Part shown: in pieces, positions 43,554 through 53,286 of the stretch
How positions within the stretch are numbered: the first letter of the stretch is position 1
Layout: each line of letters starts with the position of its first letter
NCBI RefSeq assembly: GCF_003385115.1
Contig: NZ_QUNI01000003.1
Coordinates: forward strand, 476,426 to 540,425
Source: Flavobacterium aquicola
Lineage (GTDB): Bacteria > Bacteroidota > Bacteroidia > Flavobacteriales > Flavobacteriaceae
DNA: 64,000 nucleotides
Reading direction: 5' to 3'
Notes under the pieces: model-generated
Told to the model about the DNA's origin: nothing
The model's database searches: none
Seen by the model: only the letters and a program-made list of their open reading frames with translations
Program-made: the position numbers and the translations under genes

Positions 43554-44312
43554 TCAGAAAAATAAATCAGTTATCTGGACAGCCAGCATATCTATAATGA
43601 AAATGGAAAGTGAAGCAGCAACAACGGCTTCATTTGCTGCAATACCAACACTTGCAGTTCCATTGGAAGCGTTAAATCCTTTGTAACAGCCTATTACTCC
43701 AATAAAAAAACCAAAGAAAAAAGTTTTTATAGTTGCCGGAAAAATGTCAAGATATTTAACACTTTCAAGCATTTCAGAGAAATAGAGCGAGATGCTCATG
43801 TCGCCATGAATATTATAACCAATATAGCCTCCCAAAATCCCAATAAAATCGGCATAGAAAACCAATATGGGAATCATGCATGTAGTTGCAAGAATTCGCG
43901 TAACTACTAAATATTTATAGGGATTAATTGCCGAAACTTCCATCGCATCTATCTGCTCTGTAACTTTCATAGAACCCAGTTCGGCTCCAATCCCCGAAGC
44001 TATCTTTCCGGCGCAGATTAAAGCAGTAATTACTGGAGCTATTTCTCTGATTAAAGACAGTGAAACCATACTGGGAAGCCAGGATTCGGCTCCAAATTTC
44101 AGCAGAGTAGGGCGTGACTGAATGGTTAACACCAATCCCATTATAAATCCTGTAATAGTGATTAATGGCAAAGTTTTGTATCCAAGAGCAAAGCATTGTC
44201 TGGTGAATTCCCGAAATTGAAAAACAGGTTTAAAAAGTTCTTTAAAAAACCTGCTGATAAATAAGGAAATATTACCTGTTTCTTCAAAAATATTTTTTAA
44301 GTATGGTGTCAA
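43554..44312 (-). CDS. mlaE: ABC transporter permease (MlaE-like)
   Basis: This 252-residue protein has five or six membrane segments and the MlaE signature GAELGSMKVTEQIDAMEVSA (about 129-148). It also has EAVVAASLSIFIID near the C-terminus. It is the membrane component of the MlaFED lipid transporter and the first gene of the operon. Confidence 0.92.
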   Translation of the reverse strand: MTPYLKNIFEETGNISLFISRFFKELFKPVFQFREFTRQCFALGYKTLPLITITGFIMGLVLTIQSRPTLLKFGAESWLPSMVSLSLIREIAPVITALICAGKIASGIGAELGSMKVTEQIDAMEVSAINPYKYLVVTRILATTCMIPILVFYADFIGILGGYIGYNIHGDMSISLYFSEMLESVKYLDIFPATIKTFFFGFFIGVIGCYKGFNASNGTASVGIAANEAVVAASLSIFIIDMLAVQITDLFF

Positions 44313-44483
44313 GATAGTATAGTTTTATATATTGTCGCTTTAATTAAATTAATACTCTATGGTGTTAATAGTCAGTTGACAGCGTTATAAAATTAAATCT
44401 ATTATAGAAGAATTACTTTATAAAATTTTTACTTAAAGCTGCATTATTCACACTTGATTTTTTGCTTTTAAAATTATAAAGCG

Positions 44484-44520
44484 CATAAAAAAATGGCTGC
44501 CTTACCAGGGCAGCCATTAA
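44484..44520 (-). terminator. Intrinsic terminator of dps
   Basis: Arms ATGGCTGCC / GGCAGCCAT with a 7-nt loop lead on the minus strand into a run of seven T residues. It lies 32 nt after the dps stop. Confidence 0.88.
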
Positions 44521-44551
44521 ACCAAACCACAAATTAATTTAACCAAATTGA

Positions 44552-45025
44552 CTAAGCTAAATATCTTCTCAAGACCCAGGCAAATGTCTCGTGCTGCTGT
44601 AATACTTTTGTAAGCAGATCTGCTGTTCCTGCATCATGAATTTCGTCAGCAGATTCGTCTATGTCTTTTCGTAATTCACTTATAATCGTTTCATGATCTG
44701 CTAACAGTTCAGAGATCATACTTTTTTGGACAGGATATTTTCCTGGATTTTCTTTAATTCGAGAAAGATTCGAAAATTCATTCATCGTTCCGATTGCTTT
44801 TCCCCCTAATTTACCAATCCGTTCTGCGACCAAATCTATTATAAGTTCAAGTTCTGTATATTGTTCTTCGAATAATTTATGTAATTCCATAAAACTGTCG
44901 CCTGCCACATTCCAGTGAAATTTTCTGGTTTTGACATACAGCGTCATTTCATCTGATAATACAACCGAAAGAAGGCTGTATGCTTTTTGCAGATGATCTT
45001 CAGTAATTCCAATTTTAGGTATCAT
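44552..45025 (-). CDS. dps: Dps family DNA-binding ferritin-like protein
   Basis: This 157-residue four-helix protein has the Dps segment KTRKFHWNVAGDSFMELHKL (32-51) with ferroxidase ligands His37 and nearby Asp/Glu, and DLVAERIGKLGG. Dps dodecamers oxidise and store iron with H2O2 and protect DNA in stationary phase. It is monocistronic with its own terminator. The 220 nt upstream are AT-rich without a clear promoter match. Confidence 0.93.
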   Translation of the reverse strand: MIPKIGITEDHLQKAYSLLSVVLSDEMTLYVKTRKFHWNVAGDSFMELHKLFEEQYTELELIIDLVAERIGKLGGKAIGTMNEFSNLSRIKENPGKYPVQKSMISELLADHETIISELRKDIDESADEIHDAGTADLLTKVLQQHETFAWVLRRYLA

Positions 45026-45246
45026 ACTTTTTCTTTTTTAGAATAAAAAAATATCAATGTCATTTGTTAGGACCAAAAAAATATTTTTTAGGTGATTAGC
45101 TTCTTCTCTTGACGAAACAACATTGATTATTTTTATTGAAATTAAATGTCAATAACCCCCATTATTTTATTAATTTCTTTAAAGTAAAATTCTACAAAAA
45201 CGTGTATTAACTTCTTATACAATTTTCATAAAAAGTTATATAATTT

Positions 45247-47646
45247 CTATTTATATGCTCTAACGTAGGATATGCTGTTATCGATTTTTATGCCTGATCT
45301 CAATTTGTTTGCTGATATCATTGCGCTCTCCTTGTTTTTTCGAGCTTTTTGGTTCAGGTGTTTCTGTATGGTAAGTCTAGCCATGAGATAACTTACTGTC
45401 GATTCTGCACCTTGATTCAAATTAATGTAGTCTTCCTCCAATCCGTCGTAACAGCCTCCTGTACATGGATTATAAATAATCTGATGTAAATGATTGTTTC
45501 CTAAAAACCAGCTGAATCCAATATCCATTTTTTGCAGGTATTCTTTTTCTCGGAAAACTTCGTAAAATTTACTTAGAGCAAGTATTGTATAAGCAACATC
45601 TATCGGCTGTTCGCCCCCGATTGGTTCTTTTTCCGACTCGTGCCCCTTGATAAGCCAGCCTTTATTTGAAATTACTTTAATACTGTTGTTTTTGTAAATT
45701 TTGGACAATAAAAAGTCAAAAGATTTTTTGGCAATTAATTTATAGCTGTGTTCTCCAGTGGCTAAATAGGCGCAAAGCATTGCTTCCGGCAAGATGCTGT
45801 TGGCATAGGTAAGATAGCCTTCAAACCAAAGCCAGTTTTCTTTGGACTCATGCTTGTACATTTGAACTAGTTTGTCTGCAAAATGCTGGATTAATTCAGT
45901 TTTTTTAATTGACTTATGATTTAAATTACTGTAGTAAAGTCCTTTTATAATAAAGGCCATTGCTCTGGTAGAATGAATTTTGTTTACATTAATTAATGCT
46001 GTCTGCATTGTTAAATCGGCATCTTCTTTTAATGATGCAGGCAGTAAATCCCCGATAGATATTAAATATCCTAAAGCCCAGACAGCTCTTCCGTTAGCAT
46101 CTGCTAGGTTTTCGCTGTTTTGTTTGGTGAAATTCATATCCTCGTCTACATAATTTAAAAAATAACCATCTGATTGAAAACAGAATTTTATAAAATTGAA
46201 ATATTTTTTGATGTATTCTAGATCAGCAGGATCATTTGTCAGTTCAAAATGGTGGCACATGGCTACCAAAGCTCTTGCATTGTCATCCAAAGTATATCCA
46301 GAACCCAAATCAGGCTGATTGACTACTGAAAATTGAATCATTGCAAATGATGTAGTAAGTTTTTTGAAATGACTAAGATTGATTTTCGGAATTTTATATT
46401 GCAATGCTATTTTTTTAGCACTTGTTTTTTCAAACAGTTTTCCATGAGCAATTGCCGAATTCTCCCAGGCGGTTGGTGCTAATTTGTGAATTCCGTTGAG
46501 AGCAATTTTTTTTCGGAGCGGTTCATTACCCAATAATTTTATAACATTTTCTGCTAATTGCTGCGGATTTTCGAAATCGACAATTATTCCGGTTCCGTTT
46601 TTTAATACTTCGACAGCATGAGGAATTGGGGTTGATATAATAGGACAGCCACAGCTTATCGCATAGGAAAATGTGCCGCTGACCGCTTGATTTCTGTCTT
46701 TGGAAGTAAACAGATAAATATCCGTTAACTGTAAATATTCAAGTAAAGATTCTAATGGCAGATAGGCATCAACAAATTTGACGTGATTTTCAAGTTTGAG
46801 CTCTGTAATTTTGTCTTTGAGAAAATTTCGATACTTTTCTCCTTCATTTCGAAAAACGCTGGGATGAGTTTTTCCAATAATTAGAAATAGAATTTCGGGT
46901 TCTGCTTTTGCAATGCTTTGTAAGGCGTCTAGTGAGGTTTCAATACTTTTTCCAGAACCTAACAGTCCAAAAGTGGATATGATTTTTCGCCCTGATAAAT
47001 TATATTTTTCTTTGAGAACTTCTTTGTCTGAATGCTGTACTAAATGCGTTCCATGCGGAATTACAGTAATTTTATTCTGAAGAACATTATAATCACTTTC
47101 TAATAATCTTGCTGAATTATTTGTCATTACCACAAAAGCATCTGCTATAGAATCGATCTCCAGAACATGCTGTCTGAATTTTTCGTCTGGACGGGGCAGT
47201 ACAGTATGACAAACCATAATTATTGGTTTATTGACTGATTTTAGAAAAGAAATAAAATCTTCCTCATTTCCTCTAAATAATCCAAATTCATGCTGAATTA
47301 AAACTATTTCGATATTTTTATTTCTATTAATATTTTTGGCTAATTCTACATACGAGTTCTGATTATCTGTTTCTAAAACGGCATATATATCATCCAAATA
47401 CGTGTGCTTTTCATTTTGCAGTTCCAAAGCTGTAACTTTTATAGCAAACGATTTTTTAAACTTGTTGTTTAGTGCCAAAATCAAATCTTGAGAATATGTT
47501 GCTATACCGCATTCTCGTGGCGGAAATGTGGTAAGGAACAAAACCTCCGGCAGTTTATTTTCGTTTTTTTGAAAATCTGCTATTGTCTTAGAACCAATTT
47601 TGAGCTCTTTATTTACATTTGTCGAAAATAATGGGATGTTTTTCAT
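45247..47646 (-). CDS. GT4 glycosyltransferase fused to an alpha-helical glycan-processing domain
   Basis: The protein has 799 residues. Residues about 30-410 form a GT-B glycosyltransferase (family 4 type): PPRECGIATYSQDL at the start and ISTFGLLGSGKSIETSLDAL, SAISCGCPIISTPIPHAVEV in the donor domain. Residues about 420-770 are a mostly helical (alpha/alpha) domain with QPDLGSGYTLDDNARALVAM and GAESTVSYLMARL. It is encoded 51 nt downstream of a GH130 enzyme, a pairing seen in Bacteroidota that suggests mannan or mannoside metabolism. The exact substrate is not visible. Confidence 0.8.
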   Translation of the reverse strand: MKNIPLFSTNVNKELKIGSKTIADFQKNENKLPEVLFLTTFPPRECGIATYSQDLILALNNKFKKSFAIKVTALELQNEKHTYLDDIYAVLETDNQNSYVELAKNINRNKNIEIVLIQHEFGLFRGNEEDFISFLKSVNKPIIMVCHTVLPRPDEKFRQHVLEIDSIADAFVVMTNNSARLLESDYNVLQNKITVIPHGTHLVQHSDKEVLKEKYNLSGRKIISTFGLLGSGKSIETSLDALQSIAKAEPEILFLIIGKTHPSVFRNEGEKYRNFLKDKITELKLENHVKFVDAYLPLESLLEYLQLTDIYLFTSKDRNQAVSGTFSYAISCGCPIISTPIPHAVEVLKNGTGIIVDFENPQQLAENVIKLLGNEPLRKKIALNGIHKLAPTAWENSAIAHGKLFEKTSAKKIALQYKIPKINLSHFKKLTTSFAMIQFSVVNQPDLGSGYTLDDNARALVAMCHHFELTNDPADLEYIKKYFNFIKFCFQSDGYFLNYVDEDMNFTKQNSENLADANGRAVWALGYLISIGDLLPASLKEDADLTMQTALINVNKIHSTRAMAFIIKGLYYSNLNHKSIKKTELIQHFADKLVQMYKHESKENWLWFEGYLTYANSILPEAMLCAYLATGEHSYKLIAKKSFDFLLSKIYKNNSIKVISNKGWLIKGHESEKEPIGGEQPIDVAYTILALSKFYEVFREKEYLQKMDIGFSWFLGNNHLHQIIYNPCTGGCYDGLEEDYINLNQGAESTVSYLMARLTIQKHLNQKARKNKESAMISANKLRSGIKIDNSISYVRAYK

Positions 47647-47700
47647 GGTGTGTAATTTTTCAATTGGTGTATAATTTTTCTACTTGGTGTATAATTTTTA
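47647..47700 (-). repeat. Short tandem repeat at the glycosyltransferase start
   Basis: Nearly three tandem units of about 20 nt, each containing AAAAATTATACACC on the minus strand, fill the gap between the GH130 stop and the GT start. They end directly at the ATG (47646). They could alter translation initiation or expand and contract. Confidence 0.65.
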
Positions 47701-48735
47701 ATTTATTCTGTATAAGAGTATTTCTTTTAATAATTGGGATAAGCTCATTGATGCACATCCAATTCTTTCATCTGCAGCGCCATAATAAACATATAAAGTA
47801 TCATCAAAAACAGCAGTACCAGTTGGAAAGCATACATTATTTACATCACCTTTCAATTCCCAGATTTCTTCCGGTTTAAACAGCGGATAAGGTAGGCGCG
47901 CAATTTCTTTCTGAGGGCTTTCTAAATCAAACAATGCAGCGCAGGCGGCATATATATAGGTGACCGATGAACTATGAACACCGTGATAAATAATAAGCCA
48001 GCCCGATTCAGTTTCTATTGGCGGACAGCCGCCTCCCGCATAACTTATTTCATGATCATGACTGGGTGAAAACAATATGTTTTCTTTGAAATTCATCAAA
48101 TAATTATGCCAAAATTCTTCGGTTAAATCTTCTAATGATTCAATCCCTGTCACTATTTGTATTTCAGGTTTGATGCGGTGCAGAAAACAAAATTTACCAT
48201 TTATTTTTCTTGGAAAAAAAATAACATCCTTATCCCAAAGCAGTACTTTCAGTCCTTCTTTTTCAAGAATTGTATTGTGCTGATTATAGCGATAATATTT
48301 TTCATCCGTTGGTTCATTGAGATCAGTCAGCTCATCAAATTCCTTGTATTCAATCTGTGGAACAATAATTCCTAATTTTTTAAAATCTATTAGATTTTTA
48401 GAAGTTGCCAAAGCTCCTAAGGCATTTACGCCATCATAAGCCGTATACGTGAGATAATATAAATCTTCGATTTTTACAATTCTGGGATCTTCCATTCCAT
48501 GACTTTCAAAATCAAATTCTGGCGAAAGAAGAGGTTTTTTCATTCGCTCTTCGACTTCCAAAGGCCCCATTAATCTGCAGTATCCTATACTGGAATAGTT
48601 ACTCTTACTCACTGCACGGTAAAACATATGAACAAAATCTCCTTCTCTAATTACAGCAGGATTTAAAACACCTTCATTTTCAAAATCCAGTGATGATTGT
48701 TCAAGTATTATTCCATGTTTTTTAACTTCTATCAT
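47698..48735 (-). CDS. GH130 family glycosidase / mannoside phosphorylase
   Basis: This 345-residue five-bladed-propeller enzyme has features of GH130: FENEGVLNPAVIREGDFVHM, GMEDPRIVKIEDLYYLTYTA, GGGCPPIETESGWLIIYHGV. The family comprises beta-mannoside phosphorylases and beta-mannosidases acting on oligomannosides. No signal peptide, so it acts in the cytoplasm. It is the first gene of the GH130-GT operon. Confidence 0.85.
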   Translation of the reverse strand: MIEVKKHGIILEQSSLDFENEGVLNPAVIREGDFVHMFYRAVSKSNYSSIGYCRLMGPLEVEERMKKPLLSPEFDFESHGMEDPRIVKIEDLYYLTYTAYDGVNALGALATSKNLIDFKKLGIIVPQIEYKEFDELTDLNEPTDEKYYRYNQHNTILEKEGLKVLLWDKDVIFFPRKINGKFCFLHRIKPEIQIVTGIESLEDLTEEFWHNYLMNFKENILFSPSHDHEISYAGGGCPPIETESGWLIIYHGVHSSSVTYIYAACAALFDLESPQKEIARLPYPLFKPEEIWELKGDVNNVCFPTGTAVFDDTLYVYYGAADERIGCASMSLSQLLKEILLYRIN

Positions 48736-49440
48736 AACTTTTATTCCACAATCAGGCTTATTAATTTGGGATTATAAAGTTCAATTTTAAAAAACAGAAG
48801 TAATTATATTACTTTTTCAAAAAGTTATAATATTCACACTTTTTGCTTTTTTTGAGAAAAATAAAAGAATCAATTTATTGATAATCAGTGCTGAAAAATG
48901 TTCTAAAAGTTACGGATAAAAAATAAATGAGCGGGCTAAGATGCCGTTAATAATTTATTAATTATCATTTCAAAAAAAGGCTGATTTTTTATAAAAAAGT
49001 CCGAAAGTAATAGTAGAAACCTAATAGGAATAAGACTAGTGGATATGTTTTAATTAATATATTGACCAACAGATTTTAAAATGATATAAGTTGTTTCTAA
49101 TTAAAAGGAATTTTGTTTGGCTTATAACAGACAGAAAAGAGTGAACCAGATTTATTACAATATGATTCACTGGGAAGTTATTGTGTGGTGATGGGATATT
49201 TGGAAAGAATCTGCTAAAATCTGTAAAAAATAGAGTATACAGATTTTAGCAGGTAAAATGAGGTCTAAATTAAACCTATATCATTGAGCGAAGACTGCAC
49301 AATGCTTTTTCCAAAAAATAATTCTCGCAAAGACGCAGAAGCACAAAGTTCAGAACAGATTTCTTTGCATCTTGGCGAAAAAAAATCAAGTTTATAAATG
49401 TAATCGGAAAAGATATTGGCTTATAATCCTAAATATTTTG
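48736..49440. other. Long intergenic region with repeats
   Basis: These 705 nt hold no convincing gene. The first 450 nt are AT-rich and must include the GH130 promoter. The inverted repeat CTGCTAAAATCTGTA / TACAGATTTTAGCAG lies at 49211-49252. A degenerate TCGCAAAGACGCAGAAGC ... CTTTGCATCTTGGCGA palindrome lies at 49324-49378. Both are of the flavobacterial intergenic-repeat type. Confidence 0.6.
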
Positions 49441-50262
49441 CTATTTTATAGTATAATCTTTAGCGTTAACCTCCGATAATTTAAAATAGCCAAAAGCATA
49501 ATTCTTGCTGTCAGTCTGGTTGACGATATTCCCCCGAACGCCGACCGGAGTCGTTGGAAATGGATTTCCGCCATTGCCCGATGCCTGTGAAATTTTTTTA
49601 AAATACTCTGAATATCTTTTTGAAATTCCGTAGAGCTTTATATTGATCACATCGCCGGATTTTAAGTCTTCGTTGGAGTAGAACACAGGAGTGCGGTTGC
49701 CTTGGGTATTTTCGTCATTTTCCACTTGAAATTCGGGGTAGGCCACGCGGGGATTTACAAAACTGTGCAGGTAGTAATTGTCCTGAGCGCCGTTGTCCTG
49801 AAAATAATAGGTGATTTCGACTTCATCACTCCCAAATCCGCCTTTGTCGTTTTGGTCGATTTGGTCTTCGATATCGGGTGTATTGATAAGCGTTTCGGTG
49901 GCGGTGTAAGTTTGACCATTTAAGCTAATTGTCAGGGTGTAGCTTTCGCCGATAACGGGTTCAAAATTAACGCAGACATATTCTCCCTTAGTTGTCGTTT
50001 CAGTAAATTGGAAAGCCTTTTTAGTGGAATTGGTCACCACAACGCTTGCTCCCGAAACAGTTGGAAATGCCTCATTGTAATAGCCTGTTGTGGTCGATAA
50101 TGTGATTTTTTGCTCGTTGCCGGCGGTATTTTTTACCCAATCAATCGATGCATCAATTACTAATTTTGGAGGTGCGGTGTTCAGATCTACTTCGATTACG
50201 TCTTCACAGCCTGTAAGGAACAATCCTATTGTGACGATTAATGTTTTTATAAATAGTTTCAT
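49441..50262 (-). CDS. DUF4249 lipoprotein, TonB-receptor partner
   Basis: This 273-residue lipoprotein (lipobox FLTGC, Cys19) has DUF4249 features: EVDLNTAPPKLVIDASIDWV at the mature start, then beta-rich repeats. The family occurs almost only beside TonB-dependent receptors in Bacteroidota and probably acts as their surface partner. It is 10 nt downstream of such a receptor. The ligand is unknown. Confidence 0.88.
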   Translation of the reverse strand: MKLFIKTLIVTIGLFLTGCEDVIEVDLNTAPPKLVIDASIDWVKNTAGNEQKITLSTTTGYYNEAFPTVSGASVVVTNSTKKAFQFTETTTKGEYVCVNFEPVIGESYTLTISLNGQTYTATETLINTPDIEDQIDQNDKGGFGSDEVEITYYFQDNGAQDNYYLHSFVNPRVAYPEFQVENDENTQGNRTPVFYSNEDLKSGDVINIKLYGISKRYSEYFKKISQASGNGGNPFPTTPVGVRGNIVNQTDSKNYAFGYFKLSEVNAKDYTIK

Positions 50263-50272
50263 TTTGAAAGTT

Positions 50273-52645
50273 TTAGAATTTAAAATTGTAGGTTACGCTT
50301 GGGATGATTCCAAATATGGAAATTCTTCTTGCTTCGCTGTCTCCAGTGTCTGGGTTTTGCCCGAAAGTATAAGAAGCGGCATTGCTTCGGTTGTAAACAT
50401 TGTAAATGCTGAAAACCCATTCGCTTTGCCAGCCTTTTTGCTTTTCAGGTTTTGGAACGTAAGTGGCAGATAAATCCAGATGATGATAGGCCGAAAGAGA
50501 GTTTTCGTTTCGCAGTCCGTAACTTGGAACGGTCATTCCCTGATACAGGTATTTGCCGTTCGGGAAAGTCGCTGCCTTTCCTGACTGATATGTGAAAATC
50601 CCGCCGAGCGTCCATTTTGGAGATAAAGAATAAGCCGAAGTAACCGATAAATTGTGCAGTTTGTCATAATTGGCTCTATACCACTGGCCGGCGTTGATTC
50701 CGGGTTCATCAGCATTTCGGCCGGGTGTTCTTTGCTCCGCTTTCGAGAGGGTGTAGGAAATCCATCCGGTTAGTCTTCCGCTGTTCTTTTTGAATAATAA
50801 TTCCAAACCGTAGGAACGTGCCTCGCCGTTCAGGAGCACTCTTTCGATGGCATCATTGGCAATCAGTTCGGCGCCGTCTATATAATCTGCTTTGTTTTTG
50901 GTCTTTTTATAAAATGTCTCTGCTTCGATGGAATATTTGTCATCTTTAAAATTTTGGAAATAACCAAAAGCTACCTGATCTAAAATTTCGGGTTTAAGAT
51001 ATTGATCGCTCGGTGCCCAAATATCCAGCGGTGATGCTGATGCCGTATTCGAAATCAAATGCAAATATTGGCTCATTCGGTTGTAACTCGCCTTGATAGA
51101 TTGATTATTGTTGAACGAATAGGCCACAGCCATACGCGGTTCAAGATTATTGAAGCTTGCAATTTTTTGATTTTTTTTATAACTAATGGTTCCCGTTGGA
51201 GTTGCCTCTTCATAAATTTGGAAATCTTGATTGAAAAGAACCGCCTGATTGTTGGAATAAGTGCTTATTTCCTCTGGACCTAGGCGGTGAAAATCACTGA
51301 AACGAAGTCCGTAGTTGATGGATAATTTTTCGGATAGTTTTTGTTCAGCACTGATGTATAAAGCGTTTTCGAAGGCATATTTCTTGGGAATTTGTTTCGG
51401 GTTAATGCTTGATGTTTCACCAAAAGCATCAATCGTTCCCGGATTGAAAGTGTAGTAAATCGAATTCAGACCATAATTCAAAGTCAAGTTATTTGAAACA
51501 TAATGTTTGAAATCATACTTGAAGTTATAGTTTTTGACATCCGATTTCCAATCAATTCCGACTGAATTGATTTGTAAACCATAATTATAATCGCTGTAAA
51601 TAGCCGAAGCATTCGAAAATATTTTATCCGAAAATATGTGGTTCCACCTCAAATTAATAAGAGAATTGCCGTAATCATTGATGATGGCGTTGTTTAAATT
51701 GGTATTGTCTTTTCCAAAATAGCCCGAAACGAAAACGCTGTTTTTATCATTTAGTTTGTAGTTTAGTTTGGCATTGATATCATAGAAATAAGCCGAGTTG
51801 GGTTCGTCTGCGAGTTTCATAAGCAAATGTGCATACGAACCTCTGGACGCGATGACAAAAGAACCTTTTTCTTTTACAATCGGGCCTTCTATCAATAATC
51901 TGCTAGAAATGCTTCCGATTCCGCCCGTGGCGTGGAATTCCTTGTTGTTTCCTTCTTTTTGGTAAATATCTAAAACCGATGAAACTCGTCCTCCAAAATT
52001 AGCTGGAATTCCGCCTTTGTATAATTTCAAATCTTTAATCACATCCGAATTGAAAACGGAAAAAAAGCCAAACAAATGCGAAGTATTGTAAACCACCGCT
52101 TCGTCCAATAGCACCAAATTTCCATCGACCGAACCACCGCGAACATTAAATCCCGAAGCGCCTTCCTGAGCGTTGGTCACACCCGGAAGTTGTAAAATCG
52201 ATTTCAGTACATCGACTTCGCCCATCACGGCCGGCATTTTTTTGATTGTGGCAATCGAGAGTTTATTGGTACTCATTTCGGGTTTGCGAATGTTGGCTTT
52301 GGTTTTGTTCGAATGGACAATAACTTCCTGTAGAGCTTTGCTGTTTTCGATCATCACGAAATTCTTTTTGGTGTTTTCTGTCAATGAAATGGATTCTTCG
52401 ATTGTGTCAAAACCCATAGAACTCATGATGATGGTGTAATTTCCTTTTGGCAATGTAATGGAATAAAAGCCATAGGAATTAGAAATCACCGAAACATTTG
52501 CTTCGGGAATTGTGATGTTCACGCCGATTAAGGTTTCGTTGTTCTGTTTGTTGGCAATGGTTCCGCTCAGTGTTACTTTTCCCTGCGAAAAAGCGGTAAA
52601 TGCCGTCATTGAGAGCAGGAACAGGTATAGGATTTTGTTTTTCAT
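50273..52645 (-). CDS. TonB-dependent receptor with carboxypeptidase-like N-domain
   Basis: This 790-residue protein has a signal peptide (1-20), a carboxypeptidase-D regulatory domain (about 22-105), a plug with MPAVMGEVDVLKSILQLPGV and NVRGGSVDGNLVLLDEAVVY, and a beta-barrel ending in TYNFKF. This type differs from SusC (no VVVGYG box). With the DUF4249 lipoprotein it forms a two-gene uptake operon. It is divergent from a LytS/LytTR pair across 640 nt, which may regulate it. Confidence 0.9.
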   Translation of the reverse strand: MKNKILYLFLLSMTAFTAFSQGKVTLSGTIANKQNNETLIGVNITIPEANVSVISNSYGFYSITLPKGNYTIIMSSMGFDTIEESISLTENTKKNFVMIENSKALQEVIVHSNKTKANIRKPEMSTNKLSIATIKKMPAVMGEVDVLKSILQLPGVTNAQEGASGFNVRGGSVDGNLVLLDEAVVYNTSHLFGFFSVFNSDVIKDLKLYKGGIPANFGGRVSSVLDIYQKEGNNKEFHATGGIGSISSRLLIEGPIVKEKGSFVIASRGSYAHLLMKLADEPNSAYFYDINAKLNYKLNDKNSVFVSGYFGKDNTNLNNAIINDYGNSLINLRWNHIFSDKIFSNASAIYSDYNYGLQINSVGIDWKSDVKNYNFKYDFKHYVSNNLTLNYGLNSIYYTFNPGTIDAFGETSSINPKQIPKKYAFENALYISAEQKLSEKLSINYGLRFSDFHRLGPEEISTYSNNQAVLFNQDFQIYEEATPTGTISYKKNQKIASFNNLEPRMAVAYSFNNNQSIKASYNRMSQYLHLISNTASASPLDIWAPSDQYLKPEILDQVAFGYFQNFKDDKYSIEAETFYKKTKNKADYIDGAELIANDAIERVLLNGEARSYGLELLFKKNSGRLTGWISYTLSKAEQRTPGRNADEPGINAGQWYRANYDKLHNLSVTSAYSLSPKWTLGGIFTYQSGKAATFPNGKYLYQGMTVPSYGLRNENSLSAYHHLDLSATYVPKPEKQKGWQSEWVFSIYNVYNRSNAASYTFGQNPDTGDSEARRISIFGIIPSVTYNFKF

Positions 52646-52806
52646 TTAGTAGATGGGTATAAAGATTTTTGGCGAAACTAGGTTTTAATGGAATTCGTCT
52701 TTTTTGAATTATACCAAAGTGATTATTTTTTATATCAAAATGGCTTTTGGGTGGTTTTTTGAAGTTTAATGAAGTATGGCTTAGACAAAGAATATCACGC
52801 AATATT

Positions 52807-52905
52807 GTCATCCCGAGGAACGAGCGAACTGCGCCTGCTACTCTGCACACTTAAGGACTTTGATTGTGGAGCTACTTACGAAGATCCATCCTCCGTCGGG
52901 ATGAC
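52807..52905. repeat. Intergenic palindromic repeat (GTCATCCCGAGG type)
   Basis: GTCATCCCGAGGAACGAG at the left and CCTCCGTCGGGATGAC at the right form the ends of a roughly 100-nt imperfect palindrome. A half copy is at 559-588. Confidence 0.7.
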
Positions 52906-53040
52906 AAACTTGATGGGAAAGCCAATCTATTTACCTTTTTCGTATAAAAACAAAACACTTTTGTATAAAATACGATCAACTACTTTTTTTAGTTTTTACA
53001 TTTGTGGTAAGCATTGTAATTATTCGGTAATCAGTGAGTT

Positions 53041-53067
53041 CCTGCAAGGTTTTTTTAACCTTGTAGG
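53041..53067. repeat. Palindromic intergenic repeat
   Basis: CCTGCAAGGTT / AACCTTGTAGG arms enclose a T run. Related in pattern to 20055-20087. Confidence 0.6.
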
Positions 53068-53122
53068 TATTCGTTTTTTAGGAACATTCCTAAAAGCTTA
53101 TGAAAAGCAGATGCTGATTTTT

Positions 53123-53193
53123 AGCCCCGATAGAAGTGGAAATCCTTATAAGCCGGGGTTCGGCTTATAAGATTGAAACGGATAGCGGGACGA
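53123..53193 (+). repeat. Structured intergenic repeat with covarying stem (copy 1)
   Basis: Conserved blocks AGCCCCGATAGAAGTGGAAA and GATTGAAACGGAT-A-GCGGGAC flank a hairpin with stem TTATAAGCC / GGCTTATAA around GGGGTTC. Copy 2 lies inverted at 63128-63200 with a different but still paired stem. Confidence 0.75.
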
Positions 53194-53286
53194 ATGTTGA
53201 TGAGAGAGCTAAATATTCTGCTCCTAAAAAAAAAAACAATAACTAAACTGCGTTTGAAAGCTGAATATTTACACTAAATTTATGAT

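Larger units (their letters stand above)
52646..53286. other. Repeat-rich divergent intergenic region
   Basis: No convincing gene is present in this gap between the TonB receptor (-) and the histidine kinase (+). It is built from three repeat types described separately: the GTCATCCCGA palindrome (52807-52905), CCTGCAAGGTT (53041-53067) and a structured element (53123-53193). Promoters were not identified with confidence. Confidence 0.6.

Noticed and set aside
44457..44520. Small ORFs around the dps terminator
   Set aside because: The sequence is explained by the terminator hairpin.
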